Shown here in pieces: positions 1 to 8,379 of a stretch of DNA of 64,000 nt. A model generated the notes under the pieces. That model was not told where the DNA came from, did not search any database, and worked only from the letters and a program-made list of their open reading frames with translations. Each line of letters starts with the position of its first letter. The stretch's first letter is position 1. Position numbers and translations under genes: made by a program. The stretch comes from Desulfobacteraceae bacterium (GTDB lineage: Bacteria; Desulfobacterota; Desulfobacteria; Desulfobacterales; Desulfobacteraceae): contig JAAEMK010000103.1 of the NCBI GenBank assembly GCA_024225635.1, positions 1-64,000 on the forward strand. The letters run 5' to 3'.

Positions 1-734
1 GTATCCGTGGCATTGTAGTTCCAGGCATTGGCCATGAAAAAGAGCAGGGACACAAGGGTCACAAGGGAGAGAAACCCCAGCTCCTTCCAGCTGGTCCGGG
101 CCACGTCCCCAAAGGTCCAGAACACCATGGCCGACAGCTGGACATCGTCGGCAAAGAACTGGAGAAGCATGGTGGCGGCTGTGAACAGCGACCCAAGGGC
201 CACCCCGGTGAGCACCATCACCTCGGGGGAGGCGCCCCTGATCCTTGCGACCAGGGTGATGATGCCCGCGGTCACCATGGCAAACAGAAAGGCGGCAACG
301 GTGGTGATATAGGGGTTGGTGATGGTCACGGCATCTGACAGGGAGCTTGCCATGCTGCCGGCGCCCATGACCATGACGGAAAGGGCCGCGCCAAATGCGG
401 CCGCGTGGGAGATGCCCAGGGTGAAGGGGGAGCCCAGGGGATTTTTCAGGACCGACTGCATAACCGCCCCTGACACGGCAAGGCCCGCCCCTGCAACAAT
501 GGCTGTCAGGGTCTGGGGGAGGCGGATGTTCCACACGATGATGTCGAACTGCCGGGTCACACTTGAGCCGGCCAGGGTCCTGACCACGTCCCCGAACGGG
601 ATGTTCACGGCCCCGAGGCTGATGGCTATGATGAAAATCAGGGCAAGCATCCCTGTCATGGCCAGGGTAAAGCCGGTTTTTCTTACAATGTAGGCCGTGT
701 AGGCTGTGGATATTTCTCCGTCGTTAAAGTGCAT
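1..734 (-). CDS. FecCD/BtuC-type ABC transporter permease (partial, C-terminus outside window)
   Basis: This is the membrane permease of an importer for iron-siderophore, haem, cobalamin or other metal chelates. Only the N-terminal ~244 residues are visible because the gene runs off the left edge. After a short cytoplasmic tail there is a transmembrane segment at about residues 22-44. The family hallmarks follow: RLPQTLTAIVAGAG starting near residue 71, and NPLGSPFTLGIS near residues 98-109, then more hydrophobic helices. The ATG lies one base after the stop of the upstream binding-protein gene (TAACATG) and is preceded by a GGGAGAAGGG Shine-Dalgarno stretch, so the two are translationally linked. 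The ATPase is presumably further left. The FecCD family is clear; the substrate is not. Confidence 0.9.
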   Translation of the reverse strand, partial: MHFNDGEISTAYTAYIVRKTGFTLAMTGMLALIFIIAISLGAVNIPFGDVVRTLAGSSVTRQFDIIVWNIRLPQTLTAIVAGAGLAVSGAVMQSVLKNPLGSPFTLGISHAAAFGAALSVMVMGAGSMASSLSDAVTITNPYITTVAAFLFAMVTAGIITLVARIRGASPEVMVLTGVALGSLFTAATMLLQFFADDVQLSAMVFWTFGDVARTSWKELGFLSLVTLVSLLFFMANAWNYNATD

Positions 735-735
735 G

Positions 736-1866
736 TTATCCCTTCTCTCCCTGGTTGAGGTCGATCCGCTTGAACGCGAGGTTGCCGAAGCGGGCGTCCA
801 TGGTGTCGAACACGGGGCGATTCACCAGAAAGGTGTAGATTTCGTCCGCTTTCCGGGCTGGATCAATATCCGTGAACCGGTCGGGATAGAGCACCTTGCC
901 GATGAACCAGGCATTGGCAAGGATGGAGCCGAAGTTCTGGGAGTACCAGTTATAGGGCAGTACCCCGAAGATGCGGCCCTGTTTAACGGCCGTGAGGGAC
1001 TGGAATGCGGGATCGGTCCTAAGTTCGGCAAGCCCTCCCCCGGCATCCCCCATCTGAAGGGTGGAAAGATCCAGGAAGAGCACCGCAGGGTCCCACGCCA
1101 TGAGCTTCTCCTTGGAGATGGTGCTCCGGGTCATCCTGCCCCCAAGGTTCCCGGGGGTTGCGGCCACATTGACCGCATTGACGAACTGAAACGGCGGGTA
1201 ACCCGGTTCCGTGGACTGGAACCCGTGGGGCCCCTTGTAGGCGATGCCCCCCACAAAGCAGGTGGGCGGTCCGGCAACCCCGGCCGTCCGTTTTTCGAGT
1301 TCGGCGATCTGGGATTTGAAAAAGGTAATGATGGCCCGGGCCCGGGCCTCTTTGTTCAGGGTCCGGCCCGCAATTTCCAGGGTCTTGAAAAAGGTCTGCC
1401 GCTGGCCCCCAAGGTCGCCGTAGGTCATGGTCACCACGGGAATTCCGGTTTTTTGCCGGAGTTCCGAAGGATTCATCCCCATATTGCCGAAGGTCTTGAG
1501 AATCACCTGGGGAAGGGGAGAAAGGCCCACTATCCGTTCGGGATGGTCATGGCCCCTGAACTCTCCAAAAACGGGAAGTGTTTTAAACCGGGGATTGACC
1601 AGGGCGTAGGGCCTTGCGTCAAACCGGTTGTTCCTTGTTTCGATGTCGTCCACGGCCACGATCCTGTCCTGGGCCCCAAGGTAGGTGATGAGCCTCAGGC
1701 AGCCGGAACCGGACCCGATGGCGCGCTCTATGGTGGTGGGCAGGGTGACCGTATTGCCCAGGGAGTCGGTCAGGGTTCGCAAGGGGTCGCAAACGCCGGG
1801 AACGGGCAGCAGCACTTGCAGCAATAGCATTGCCATCCATGTTGTTACAACGAGTCTTTTCTCCAT
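736..1866 (-). CDS. FecB/MolA-type periplasmic substrate-binding protein
   Basis: This 376-residue protein resembles periplasmic binding proteins of the FecB/BtuF class (PF01497), which deliver metal chelates or oxyanions to FecCD permeases. A hydrophobic signal sequence covers about residues 1-27. The mature part begins with the usual TDSLGNTV..P..IERAI strand, and a family-like GIAYKGPHGFQSTEPGYPP segment follows mid-protein. The ATG at 1866 is chosen over an upstream in-frame ATG (1890) because GGAGG sits 5 bases before it. The gene is followed directly by the permease. Its leader contains an intrinsic terminator, which suggests regulation by attenuation. Candidate substrates are ferric chelates, corrinoids or molybdate/tungstate (MolA is a member of this class); the sequence does not decide between them. 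Confidence 0.85.
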   Translation of the reverse strand: MEKRLVVTTWMAMLLLQVLLPVPGVCDPLRTLTDSLGNTVTLPTTIERAIGSGSGCLRLITYLGAQDRIVAVDDIETRNNRFDARPYALVNPRFKTLPVFGEFRGHDHPERIVGLSPLPQVILKTFGNMGMNPSELRQKTGIPVVTMTYGDLGGQRQTFFKTLEIAGRTLNKEARARAIITFFKSQIAELEKRTAGVAGPPTCFVGGIAYKGPHGFQSTEPGYPPFQFVNAVNVAATPGNLGGRMTRSTISKEKLMAWDPAVLFLDLSTLQMGDAGGGLAELRTDPAFQSLTAVKQGRIFGVLPYNWYSQNFGSILANAWFIGKVLYPDRFTDIDPARKADEIYTFLVNRPVFDTMDARFGNLAFKRIDLNQGEKG

Positions 1867-1888
1867 AACGCCTCCAGATGTTAGAAAC

Positions 1889-1944
1889 AAAAAAAGCCAC
1901 GAGACATGCCTCTCCCGTTAAAGGGAGTGCCGCCTTCGTGGCTT
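1889..1944 (-). terminator. Attenuator-like intrinsic terminator in the leader of the fecB-type gene
   Basis: On the minus strand, AAGCCACGA (1944-1936) pairs with TCGTGGCTT (1902-1894) and is followed by a T-run. Inside is a second hairpin (CTCCC TTTAAC GGGAG). The structure ends about 20 bases before the Shine-Dalgarno of the binding-protein gene. It therefore lies between promoter and start codon and could switch transcription off. No known riboswitch consensus was recognised. Confidence 0.7.
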
Positions 1945-2007
1945 GATTGGTTATAGTGTACTGCTCGTGTTGCTCCTGCCTTCTGACAGGATTGTAAATT
2001 CAAGGTT

Positions 2008-2036
2008 TTTGTACAGAACTTGATCCTTGTTGTCAA
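2008..2036 (-). promoter_or_regulatory. Candidate sigma-70 promoter of the FecB-FecCD operon
   Basis: TTGACA (complement of 2031-2036), a 17-base spacer, then TACAAA (complement of 2008-2013). The -35 box is perfect and the -10 box is weak. A transcript from here would have a leader of about 130 bases that includes the terminator hairpin. Confidence 0.55.
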
Positions 2037-2150
2037 ACATCTTTTGTCATGGTGTTTTTGGAAGGGTGGAAGTTACGGTAATGTAACTTTGTGGGCTAAT
2101 TATTGCAAATCTGTGATTTTACTTTACCCGGTTCTCCGGGCCATGGGGAG

Positions 2151-2186
2151 GAAGCCCCTGTTCATGGGGGCTTCTGTGTTTTTATC
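2151..2186 (+). terminator. Hairpin GAAGCCCC/GGGGGCTTC with T-rich tail upstream of amtB
   Basis: An 8-bp stem (AAGCCCC... TGGGGGCTT) is followed by TCTGTGTTTTTA. It lies just upstream of the sigma-54-type promoter and would insulate amtB from transcripts arriving from the left. Confidence 0.5.
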
Positions 2187-2191
2187 CCTCC

Positions 2192-2207
2192 TGGCATCCT
2201 CTTTGCT
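2192..2207 (+). promoter_or_regulatory. Sigma-54 (RpoN) promoter of amtB
   Basis: TGGCAT-CCTCT-TTGCT matches the -24/-12 consensus (TGGCAY-N5-TTGCW). GG at 2193-2194 and GC at 2205-2206 have the obligatory 12-base offset. The start codon of amtB is 50 bases downstream. This suggests NtrC-type nitrogen control. Confidence 0.8.
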
Positions 2208-2257
2208 CTATTGGGAGGGAAGAGTGCGTTATCGTAAATACTTAATCGGGAGGAACG

Positions 2258-3553
2258 ATGAAACCAAGACATATTTTGACAGCAATGGCCCTGGTGCCTT
2301 TTTTCCGGAGCGTGGCCCTTGCCGGTGATGCGGGCCTGGATACGGGGGACACGGCCTGGGTCCTCGTGGCAACGGCCCTGGTGATGATGATGACCCCGGC
2401 CGGGCTTGCCCTTTTCTACGGGGGCATGTCCCGGTCCAAGAACCTTCTCAACACCATTGCCATGACCGTTGTGGCCTACTGCCTTGCAAGCCTGGTCTGG
2501 GTGGTGTGGGGGTATGCCATTGCCTTTGGCCCGGATGTTTACGGGCTTGTGGGCACCCTGGAAAACCTTTTTCTCAAGGGAATCGACCACCACAGCGTGA
2601 CCGGCACCATCCCCACCCTGGTGTTCGTGCTGTTCCAGATGACCTTTGCCTGTATTACCGCGGCCCTTGTGCTGGGATCCGTGGTGGACCGGATGAAGTT
2701 TTCCGCCTGGATATTGTTTACGGTTGTGTGGATCACCGTTGTTTACGCGCCCGTGGCCCACTGGGTGTGGGGGGGCGGATGGATGCACGCCATGGGCGCC
2801 CTTGATTTTGCCGGGGGCAATGTGGTTCACATCAATGCCGGAGTTGCGGGGCTTGTGCTCTCCATGGTGGTGGGCAAGCGGCTTGGCTATGGCACCGAGG
2901 CCATGATTCCCTCCAGCATTGCCCTTACCTCCCTTGGCGCGGCTTTGTTGTGGTTTGGCTGGTTCGGGTTCAATGCGGGAAGTCAGCTTGCCGCCGACGG
3001 TGTTGCGGGATCGGCATTCCTTGTGACCAACACCTCGGCCGCCGCCGGTGGCATCGGCTGGATGGCATTTGAGTGGTACCACAGTGACAGGCCTACTTTA
3101 CTGGGCATTGCCTCGGGTGTTATCGCGGGCCTTGTGGCCATCACCCCGGCGGCGGGGTTTGTGAACCTCCAGTGTTCCCTGATCATGGGGCTTGTTTCCG
3201 GCTGCATCGGTTATTTCAGCGTGGGGTTCCTGAAAAAGAGACTGGGCTATGACGATTCCCTGGACGCCTTTGGGGTCCACGGGGTGTGCGGCATCTGGGG
3301 TGCCCTGGCCACAGGGCTGTTTGCCGATCCTTCCATCACCCCGGGTGCGGCGGGGCTTTTTTTCGGCAACCCGGCCCAGGTCTGGATTCAGTTTGTATCG
3401 GTGGTGGCCACGGTGGCCTACAGCGCCGTTGTTACCCTTGCGGTAATTGTGCCCATCGGTTATGTTACCTCAGGACTCAGGGTTGATAAGGAGGATGAGA
3501 TCACAGGGCTTGACAGCTCCATCCACGGGGAGCGCGCCTTTGAACTCTTCTGA
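2258..3553 (+). CDS. amtB: Ammonium transporter AmtB
   Basis: This is a 431-residue Amt/Rh family ammonium channel of the inner membrane, close to the usual family length. An N-terminal signal-like helix (residues 1-22) precedes eleven hydrophobic segments. The two pore histidines are visible: His191 in GGNVVHINAG and His341 in FGVHGVCGIWG. The signature AGLALFYGGM begins near residue 48. AGGAGG-like GGGAGG precedes the ATG. A sigma-54-type promoter upstream fits induction under nitrogen limitation. Unlike many amtB loci there is no glnK (PII) gene next to it; the following genes are a methyltransferase and a hydrolase. Confidence 0.95.
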   Translation: MKPRHILTAMALVPFFRSVALAGDAGLDTGDTAWVLVATALVMMMTPAGLALFYGGMSRSKNLLNTIAMTVVAYCLASLVWVVWGYAIAFGPDVYGLVGTLENLFLKGIDHHSVTGTIPTLVFVLFQMTFACITAALVLGSVVDRMKFSAWILFTVVWITVVYAPVAHWVWGGGWMHAMGALDFAGGNVVHINAGVAGLVLSMVVGKRLGYGTEAMIPSSIALTSLGAALLWFGWFGFNAGSQLAADGVAGSAFLVTNTSAAAGGIGWMAFEWYHSDRPTLLGIASGVIAGLVAITPAAGFVNLQCSLIMGLVSGCIGYFSVGFLKKRLGYDDSLDAFGVHGVCGIWGALATGLFADPSITPGAAGLFFGNPAQVWIQFVSVVATVAYSAVVTLAVIVPIGYVTSGLRVDKEDEITGLDSSIHGERAFELF

Positions 3554-3619
3554 TTGTCCCAGGTGTTGAAGAGCCTGGGCGTTTGACAGCAGGAATCGCA
3601 ACCGTGGCAGGGGGGAAAA

Positions 3620-4210
3620 GTGACCGATTTTTACCAGGAGGAGTGTGAGCGCTATTTTGAGAGAACCGTCGGGATCGACCCTTCGCCGATCCTTGACCCC
3701 TTTGCCGTACGCCTTCCCAAGGGCGCGGTGGTGGCGGATATCGGGTGCGGCTCGGGCCGGGATCTTCTCTGGCTGAAACAGCGGGGCTTTCTCCCCTTTG
3801 GCCTGGAACGTGCGCCCGGCCTTGCCCGCCTGGCTGAAAAGCATTCCGGGTGCCGGGTCATTGTGGCGGATTTTCAGGCGTTTGACTTTTCAACCCTTGC
3901 CGTTGACGCCATGCTTTTGACCGGCTCCCTGGTGCATCTGGAGAGAAATAGTCTTCCCCCTTTTCTGGACAACCTGCTCAAGGGCCTCAAGCCCGGGGGC
4001 GTTCTTTCCATCTCCATGAAACAGGGCAGCGGCACCCGCCTGGACGACCAGGGCAGGCGCTTTTTTCTGTGGCAGGAGCCGGAGCTGAGAAAGGTGTTTG
4101 AGGATGCAGGCCTTGTGGTTGCTGAGGTTCGAGGGGCAAATTCCCTCCTTGAAACCGGGGAGGCCTGGATCAATTTTTACCTTAAAGGGGCTGTTTCCAG
4201 GGAGGGGTAA
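3620..4210 (+). CDS. Class I SAM-dependent methyltransferase
   Basis: A 196-residue protein of the Rossmann-fold methyltransferase superfamily. Motif I, VADIGCGSGRD, lies at residues 38-48. An acidic residue ends the second strand (FGLER), and LKPGGVLSISMKQG near residue 130 is the usual post-motif strand. The start is GTG at 3620 behind a GGGGGG stretch. The gene follows amtB by 66 bases and precedes the next gene by two bases, so the two downstream genes are probably co-transcribed. The methyl acceptor cannot be deduced; related proteins are annotated as small-molecule or ubiE/Tellurite-type methyltransferases. Confidence 0.8.
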   Translation: MTDFYQEECERYFERTVGIDPSPILDPFAVRLPKGAVVADIGCGSGRDLLWLKQRGFLPFGLERAPGLARLAEKHSGCRVIVADFQAFDFSTLAVDAMLLTGSLVHLERNSLPPFLDNLLKGLKPGGVLSISMKQGSGTRLDDQGRRFFLWQEPELRKVFEDAGLVVAEVRGANSLLETGEAWINFYLKGAVSREG

Positions 4211-4212
4211 CC

Positions 4213-5142
4213 ATGGCCGGCCGCCGTTTCTCCGCCGATTTTTGCGCCCACCGCTCCACCGGTTTTATGGACCTTCTCCTGTGGAAGTTCTCCCCGAACC
4301 GGTTCCGGCCCTATTTCAGGGAGGAGCCCCGGAAACAGGTGGTGATCGACTGGGACCGGATCAAAAAACATGGATCACTTTCCATCACCTTTATGCGGCA
4401 CGCCTCCATCATGGTCAACGACCATGGGCGCTATCTCCTGGTGGATCCCGTGTTTTCCGGGATTTCGCCTTTGATCCGGGACTATTCCCCCCTTTCCCAT
4501 GGCATCAATGGCATGCCCCTGCCCGACCATGTCCTCATCACCCACGGCCACTACGATCATCTGGATCTGGCCTCCCTTGGGCGCCTTCCCAGGAACACCC
4601 ATGTGATCACCCCCAGGGGGTACGACCGGGAGTTTCGGAAAGTGAGGATGAGAAACCGCAGCCAGCTTGACTGGTTTGAAACCCTTAAGTTCAACGGTAC
4701 CAGCATTACCCTGGTGCCATGCCGCCACTGGACCATGCGCAATCCATTGCGGGGGCCCAACCGCTCGTTGTGGGGATCTTTCATCATTGAGACCGCCGCC
4801 GGCTACAGGATCTTTGTGGCAGGGGACACCGCCTACTTCGACGGATTCAGGCAGATCGGCAACACCTGGGACATCGACCTTGCCGTCTTCAACCTGGGGG
4901 CCTACGAACCCCGGTGGTTCATGAAGGCAAGCCACATGGACCCCAAAGAGACGGTCAGGGCCTTTCAGGAGCTGGGGGCGAAAAAGATGATGATCTGCCA
5001 CTGGGGTACTTTCCGCCTGGGCAACGAGCCCGTTCATTTTCCTCCCCTGGATCTGAAAAGGGAACTCGGGCGCCAGGGCCTCCTGGATGCCCTGGTGATG
5101 CTCGACCATGGCGAGAGTTTTTTCCCTTTCCCCTATGCCTGA
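4213..5142 (+). CDS. Metallo-beta-lactamase-fold hydrolase (UlaG/NAPE-PLD-like)
   Basis: A 309-residue cytoplasmic enzyme with a metallo-beta-lactamase fold (PF12706-type). The metal site motif HGHYDH is at residues 111-116. Further likely ligands are His172 (CRHWTMRN), Asp205 (AGDTAYFD) and the C-terminal CHWGTF histidine. The sequence resembles phospholipase D of the NAPE-PLD class and UlaG-like lactonases more than RNases or glyoxalases. It begins two bases after the methyltransferase, which suggests translational coupling, but the joint function is unknown. Confidence 0.82.
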   Translation: MAGRRFSADFCAHRSTGFMDLLLWKFSPNRFRPYFREEPRKQVVIDWDRIKKHGSLSITFMRHASIMVNDHGRYLLVDPVFSGISPLIRDYSPLSHGINGMPLPDHVLITHGHYDHLDLASLGRLPRNTHVITPRGYDREFRKVRMRNRSQLDWFETLKFNGTSITLVPCRHWTMRNPLRGPNRSLWGSFIIETAAGYRIFVAGDTAYFDGFRQIGNTWDIDLAVFNLGAYEPRWFMKASHMDPKETVRAFQELGAKKMMICHWGTFRLGNEPVHFPPLDLKRELGRQGLLDALVMLDHGESFFPFPYA

Positions 5143-5246
5143 TCCGGGCAGGCGTCCATGAATCCTGCTGAAGTTACGTTTTTTTTGTTGTGCCGGCCCT
5201 GCCGCCATTATATATCGGATCGAACAGGGCATGGGGCCATGGATTT

Positions 5247-5310
5247 ATTGTAATGGCTCCTCTTATATGGATGGCGAAGCAGGCATTGATTCGAGTGCAA
5301 ACGTCTATGG
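5247..5310 (+). repeat. Dispersed intergenic repeat, copy A
   Basis: This segment shares GCTCCTC..ATATG.ATGG, GCGAAGCAG and GCAT.GATTCGAGTG..AACGTCTAT with copies at 15104-15192 (+), 59055-59140 (-) and 63201-63281 (-). Copy A lacks about 23 bases in the middle relative to copy B. It sits immediately before the adenosine-deaminase-like gene. Confidence 0.65.
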
Positions 5311-5334
5311 AATGACAGGATGGTGGTAAACCCC

Positions 5335-6912
5335 ATGGGAAAAAGAATGTTGAGAACAAACGTCAAAGAAATTCTGATCGCAATTGTATTCATCTGTTTT
5401 ACCTCTCTTACCGGCTGCGACTTCACTTCCGATTCACATCATAATGATAACAGTCTTTTTGCTCCCATTGATAAAAAGCTTGAAACGCAGTTTGCCCTAT
5501 ACGATCAGGCCCGGGAGAAAATCCTCCGGCGGGTGCTGGAAGAAAACGGAGTTGTTGGGCGGGAAGAATGGGAAGCCTGGCTGACACCGGCACCCGGGGA
5601 TGCCCTTGATGAATGGGAGTTGGCGCAAATTGCCGAGCGTCAGCAGCAGACCATTCAGGAGAATCGCCGTGCCGCCATTGCTGCAGCCGCCCTGGATCTG
5701 GATCTGATTCGAAATGATGACGCAAAACTTACCCGGTACTGCAATGAATTTCCCAAGGGAGCGCTGCTGCATATCCATCCCACGGGAACCCGGAACAGAC
5801 AGACCGTGACGGAAATTCTGGAAGCGGTCAATCCGGAGATCAACGGCCATGGAATCGTTGCCGAGGCCAATGACGGGGAACAATCCATGCTTTACCCCGG
5901 GGAGATTGAATTCCTCTCTTCCCTGCCTGTCAAACACTACCTGGATTACGATGGGGAAGATCAAGACAGAATCCTGGGATTTTTCTTTTTGCCGGAGAAT
6001 CCTCCCACCCATGACTTCAAGCGCTTTGAGGCGATCTTCACCATTAATGACCTTTTGAAGCAGGAGCCGTCCCTGCAGAAATGGGTAGAGAAAAAGACCT
6101 ACCTGGATTTTCTCAAGCGCTGTGCCTCACAAAATGTCAGTTACGTGGAATTTACAAGGGTGATGTGGCCGGACCCTTCAACCTTTGAACAGCTCCATAC
6201 ATGGGCGGAGCAGTGGTATGAGGAAACCGGTATCATTGTACGGTGGAATTCCGCCTTTATCCGTACCCTGGACGTTGAGAACAATAACGTGTGGACCCGG
6301 GAATTTATTTCCGTGGTTGGGAACAATCCATGCACAGAGCTTGTGGGCATCGATCTTCTGGCCAATGAAACCCATACCCCGGCCCTGGAAACAGGGCAGA
6401 ATATCTATATTCCCATCCTGGCAGCCAATCAACAGGGACATATCAATATTCACCGCACCATGCATGCCGGGGAACTTGGGTTTGTTCATAACGTGCGGGA
6501 TGCCATGATCATGGGGGCCGAACGGGTGGGGCACGGCGTTCTTCTGGCCCGGGATCCCCTGGCCCTGGAGTACGCGGTTCAGGAGAGAAATCTGCCAATA
6601 GAGATAAACATCTACAGTAACTACAGGTTGCAGGTCAACGAGGATTTCAGCAACCATCCCTTTTTAGACTTTCTGCGCCTTGGTTTGCCCGTGAGCCTGT
6701 CCACGGACGATGAGGGCATCTTTGTCACCGATATCATCAATGAATATAAGATCGCAATCCGCCATACCGACATCACCCATGGAGAGTTAAAACAGATGGC
6801 GTACAATTCCATCGAGACATCCTTTGCCGGTGAAGCGGTCAAAACACGGCTACTGAAAAAGCTGGATACGGACTTCGCAGATTTCGAAGCAAGATGGAGC
6901 CGTCTCAAATGA
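5335..6912 (+). CDS. Exported adenosine deaminase-like lipoprotein
   Basis: This 525-residue protein belongs to the adenosine/AMP deaminase superfamily (PF00962), here in an exported form similar in layout to ADGF-type extracellular deaminases. A signal peptide ends in the lipobox LTGC (Cys28), predicting a lipid-anchored periplasmic or outer-membrane protein. Visible active-site elements are HIHPTG (metal histidines), HAGELG, RVGHG and LSTDDEG near the C-terminus, in the order expected for a zinc-dependent deaminase. The ATG at 5335 is preferred over 5320 because GGTGG lies 8 bases before it. It would convert adenosine or a related nucleoside outside the cytoplasm. It stands alone, and its 3' end overlaps the convergent downstream gene by 8 bases. 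Confidence 0.85.
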   Translation: MGKRMLRTNVKEILIAIVFICFTSLTGCDFTSDSHHNDNSLFAPIDKKLETQFALYDQAREKILRRVLEENGVVGREEWEAWLTPAPGDALDEWELAQIAERQQQTIQENRRAAIAAAALDLDLIRNDDAKLTRYCNEFPKGALLHIHPTGTRNRQTVTEILEAVNPEINGHGIVAEANDGEQSMLYPGEIEFLSSLPVKHYLDYDGEDQDRILGFFFLPENPPTHDFKRFEAIFTINDLLKQEPSLQKWVEKKTYLDFLKRCASQNVSYVEFTRVMWPDPSTFEQLHTWAEQWYEETGIIVRWNSAFIRTLDVENNNVWTREFISVVGNNPCTELVGIDLLANETHTPALETGQNIYIPILAANQQGHINIHRTMHAGELGFVHNVRDAMIMGAERVGHGVLLARDPLALEYAVQERNLPIEINIYSNYRLQVNEDFSNHPFLDFLRLGLPVSLSTDDEGIFVTDIINEYKIAIRHTDITHGELKQMAYNSIETSFAGEAVKTRLLKKLDTDFADFEARWSRLK

Positions 6913-8197
6913 GGGAGATCCCGCGAAAGCGGGTGATCAATGTTTCGAGATAGCGTGATTTCACCTGGGTGTTGGCCAGGACCTGTTTGATGGGGGGAAG
7001 CTTCAGGATCACCCCCAGGAGTGTGGCAAGGGCCCGGTGGCTGAAGAGCACCCGGTTGTCAAACAGAAGGTCCTGGAGCCCTCCCCGTTCAATGGCCATG
7101 ACCACGGCCCGGTGGGCATGGTTCAAGGGGGTGATCACCCGGGTCTTCCTTGGTTCCAGGTTGATGGCGTCCTTGGGGCAGGCAGTGACGCAGACACCGC
7201 ATCCCAGGCAGCGCTCCTCGTCCAGCAGGGCGGTTTGCTTTTTCGGGTTTTCAGGATCGTCGGCCGTCACAAGGGCCATGGCCCCCACCGGGCACACCTT
7301 TTGGCAGCGGCCGCACCCGTTGCACAGGCCGGGCTCCACAAGGGGCAGAAAGTTGGTGGTGTGCACCGGGTTGAAGATGGCAAACCGCTGGACCGCCAGC
7401 ATGGCTTCGCAGCAGCAGCCGCAGCAGTTGCAGATGAAGTTGACCCGTTCCCTCACGTTTTCGCCGAACTGAACCAGGTGGTGGGACCTGGCCTTTGCCA
7501 GCAGGTCCAGCCCTTCCATGGGCTCCACCTCCCGTGCATGGCCGTGCTTGATCAATGACCGGGCCGCCGTGTTAAAGGTCATGCAGATATCCAGGGGGGC
7601 GTCACAGGCCCTGTTGAGGTGGGTCATCTTGTGGCGGCAGTAGCAGAGGCTGATTCCCATGGGGGCGGCGGTTTTGATCACATGGGTCGCCCGCTCATAG
7701 TCCAGGACATGGAGGGCGTTCCGGGGTGACAGGGCCTGTTCGTTGACAAAGGTGCGGCCCAGCTGGGTGTCGCCCCGTGTGAAGAGCTCCCGGATGAAGG
7801 TCTCCTCCTGGTTCAGGTAGGTGTAGAAGAGTTCGCTCAGGGCCTTCTGGTCGATATCCTTTCTGACCCGCATCAGGGAGAATTCAAAGAAACCGGCCAT
7901 GGGCGGGGGCAGGGCGTACAGGGTCTGGCCGTTGACCTCCATGTCCACGAGGATCGCCCTTTCGGCAAGGGTTTCCAGGATTTTCCGGGCCTTGGCCTTG
8001 GCAAGCTTCCACACGGTGGCGGCCTTTTCCGCAGTAAAGGGCTTGATGGGCAGGCGCGCCACAAGGTCCGCCTCCTGTTCCGTAAAGAGCATGGCCAGGA
8101 TTTTGCGCAGCAGGTCCGAGGGCGGAGCGCCCTGGGGGAACCGGTTCAACCGGTTTGTCAGCCTTGAATAGCCTGAATCGAGCAGGGTGTGTGCCAT
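6905..8197 (-). CDS. Multi-cluster 4Fe-4S protein with N-terminal helical/winged-helix-like region
   Basis: A 430-residue cytoplasmic protein. The first ~200 residues contain a helix-rich region that could be a winged-helix domain (FTAEKAATVWKLAKAKARKI). Next comes a cysteine cluster beginning LCYCRH with further Cys in CDAPLDIC, then CNCCGCCCEAM. Two classic ferredoxin motifs follow: CNGCGRCQKVCP and CLGCGVCVTACP. It resembles uncharacterised 4Fe-4S dicluster proteins of sulfate reducers, presumably electron transfer or redox sensing. The start is ATG at 8197 with only a weak AGGC ribosome site. No obvious operon partner exists; lutB lies upstream in the same direction but separated by a strong hairpin. 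Confidence 0.75.
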   Translation of the reverse strand: MAHTLLDSGYSRLTNRLNRFPQGAPPSDLLRKILAMLFTEQEADLVARLPIKPFTAEKAATVWKLAKAKARKILETLAERAILVDMEVNGQTLYALPPPMAGFFEFSLMRVRKDIDQKALSELFYTYLNQEETFIRELFTRGDTQLGRTFVNEQALSPRNALHVLDYERATHVIKTAAPMGISLCYCRHKMTHLNRACDAPLDICMTFNTAARSLIKHGHAREVEPMEGLDLLAKARSHHLVQFGENVRERVNFICNCCGCCCEAMLAVQRFAIFNPVHTTNFLPLVEPGLCNGCGRCQKVCPVGAMALVTADDPENPKKQTALLDEERCLGCGVCVTACPKDAINLEPRKTRVITPLNHAHRAVVMAIERGGLQDLLFDNRVLFSHRALATLLGVILKLPPIKQVLANTQVKSRYLETLITRFRGISLI

Positions 8198-8325
8198 ATC
8201 ATTGCCTGTTGAAAACAGCGCCTCCGGAAGGGAGGGCCGATGGATGATTTTAATTCAAGGGGCTAATGACGATGTATAATGAACGGTATGGAAAAAGCAA
8301 GGAAAAACTTGTCGGGAAGATGTGG

Positions 8326-8355
8326 TCCCGCCCGCCTGATATCAGGCGGGCGGGA
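8326..8355 (-). terminator. Perfect 15-bp palindrome hairpin after lutB
   Basis: TCCCGCCCGCCTGAT is followed immediately by its exact complement ATCAGGCGGGCGGGA. It lies 25 bases after the lutB stop codon. There is no U-run, so it may act as a transcript end-stabiliser or weak terminator rather than a canonical intrinsic terminator. Confidence 0.5.
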
Positions 8356-8379
8356 GCCGTGGAAGTTCTTGTTTGATCC

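Noticed and set aside
706-1827. Long plus-strand frame opposite the FecB-type gene
   Set aside because: Pro/Gly/His-rich composition without domains; it is the mirror of a well-supported binding protein.
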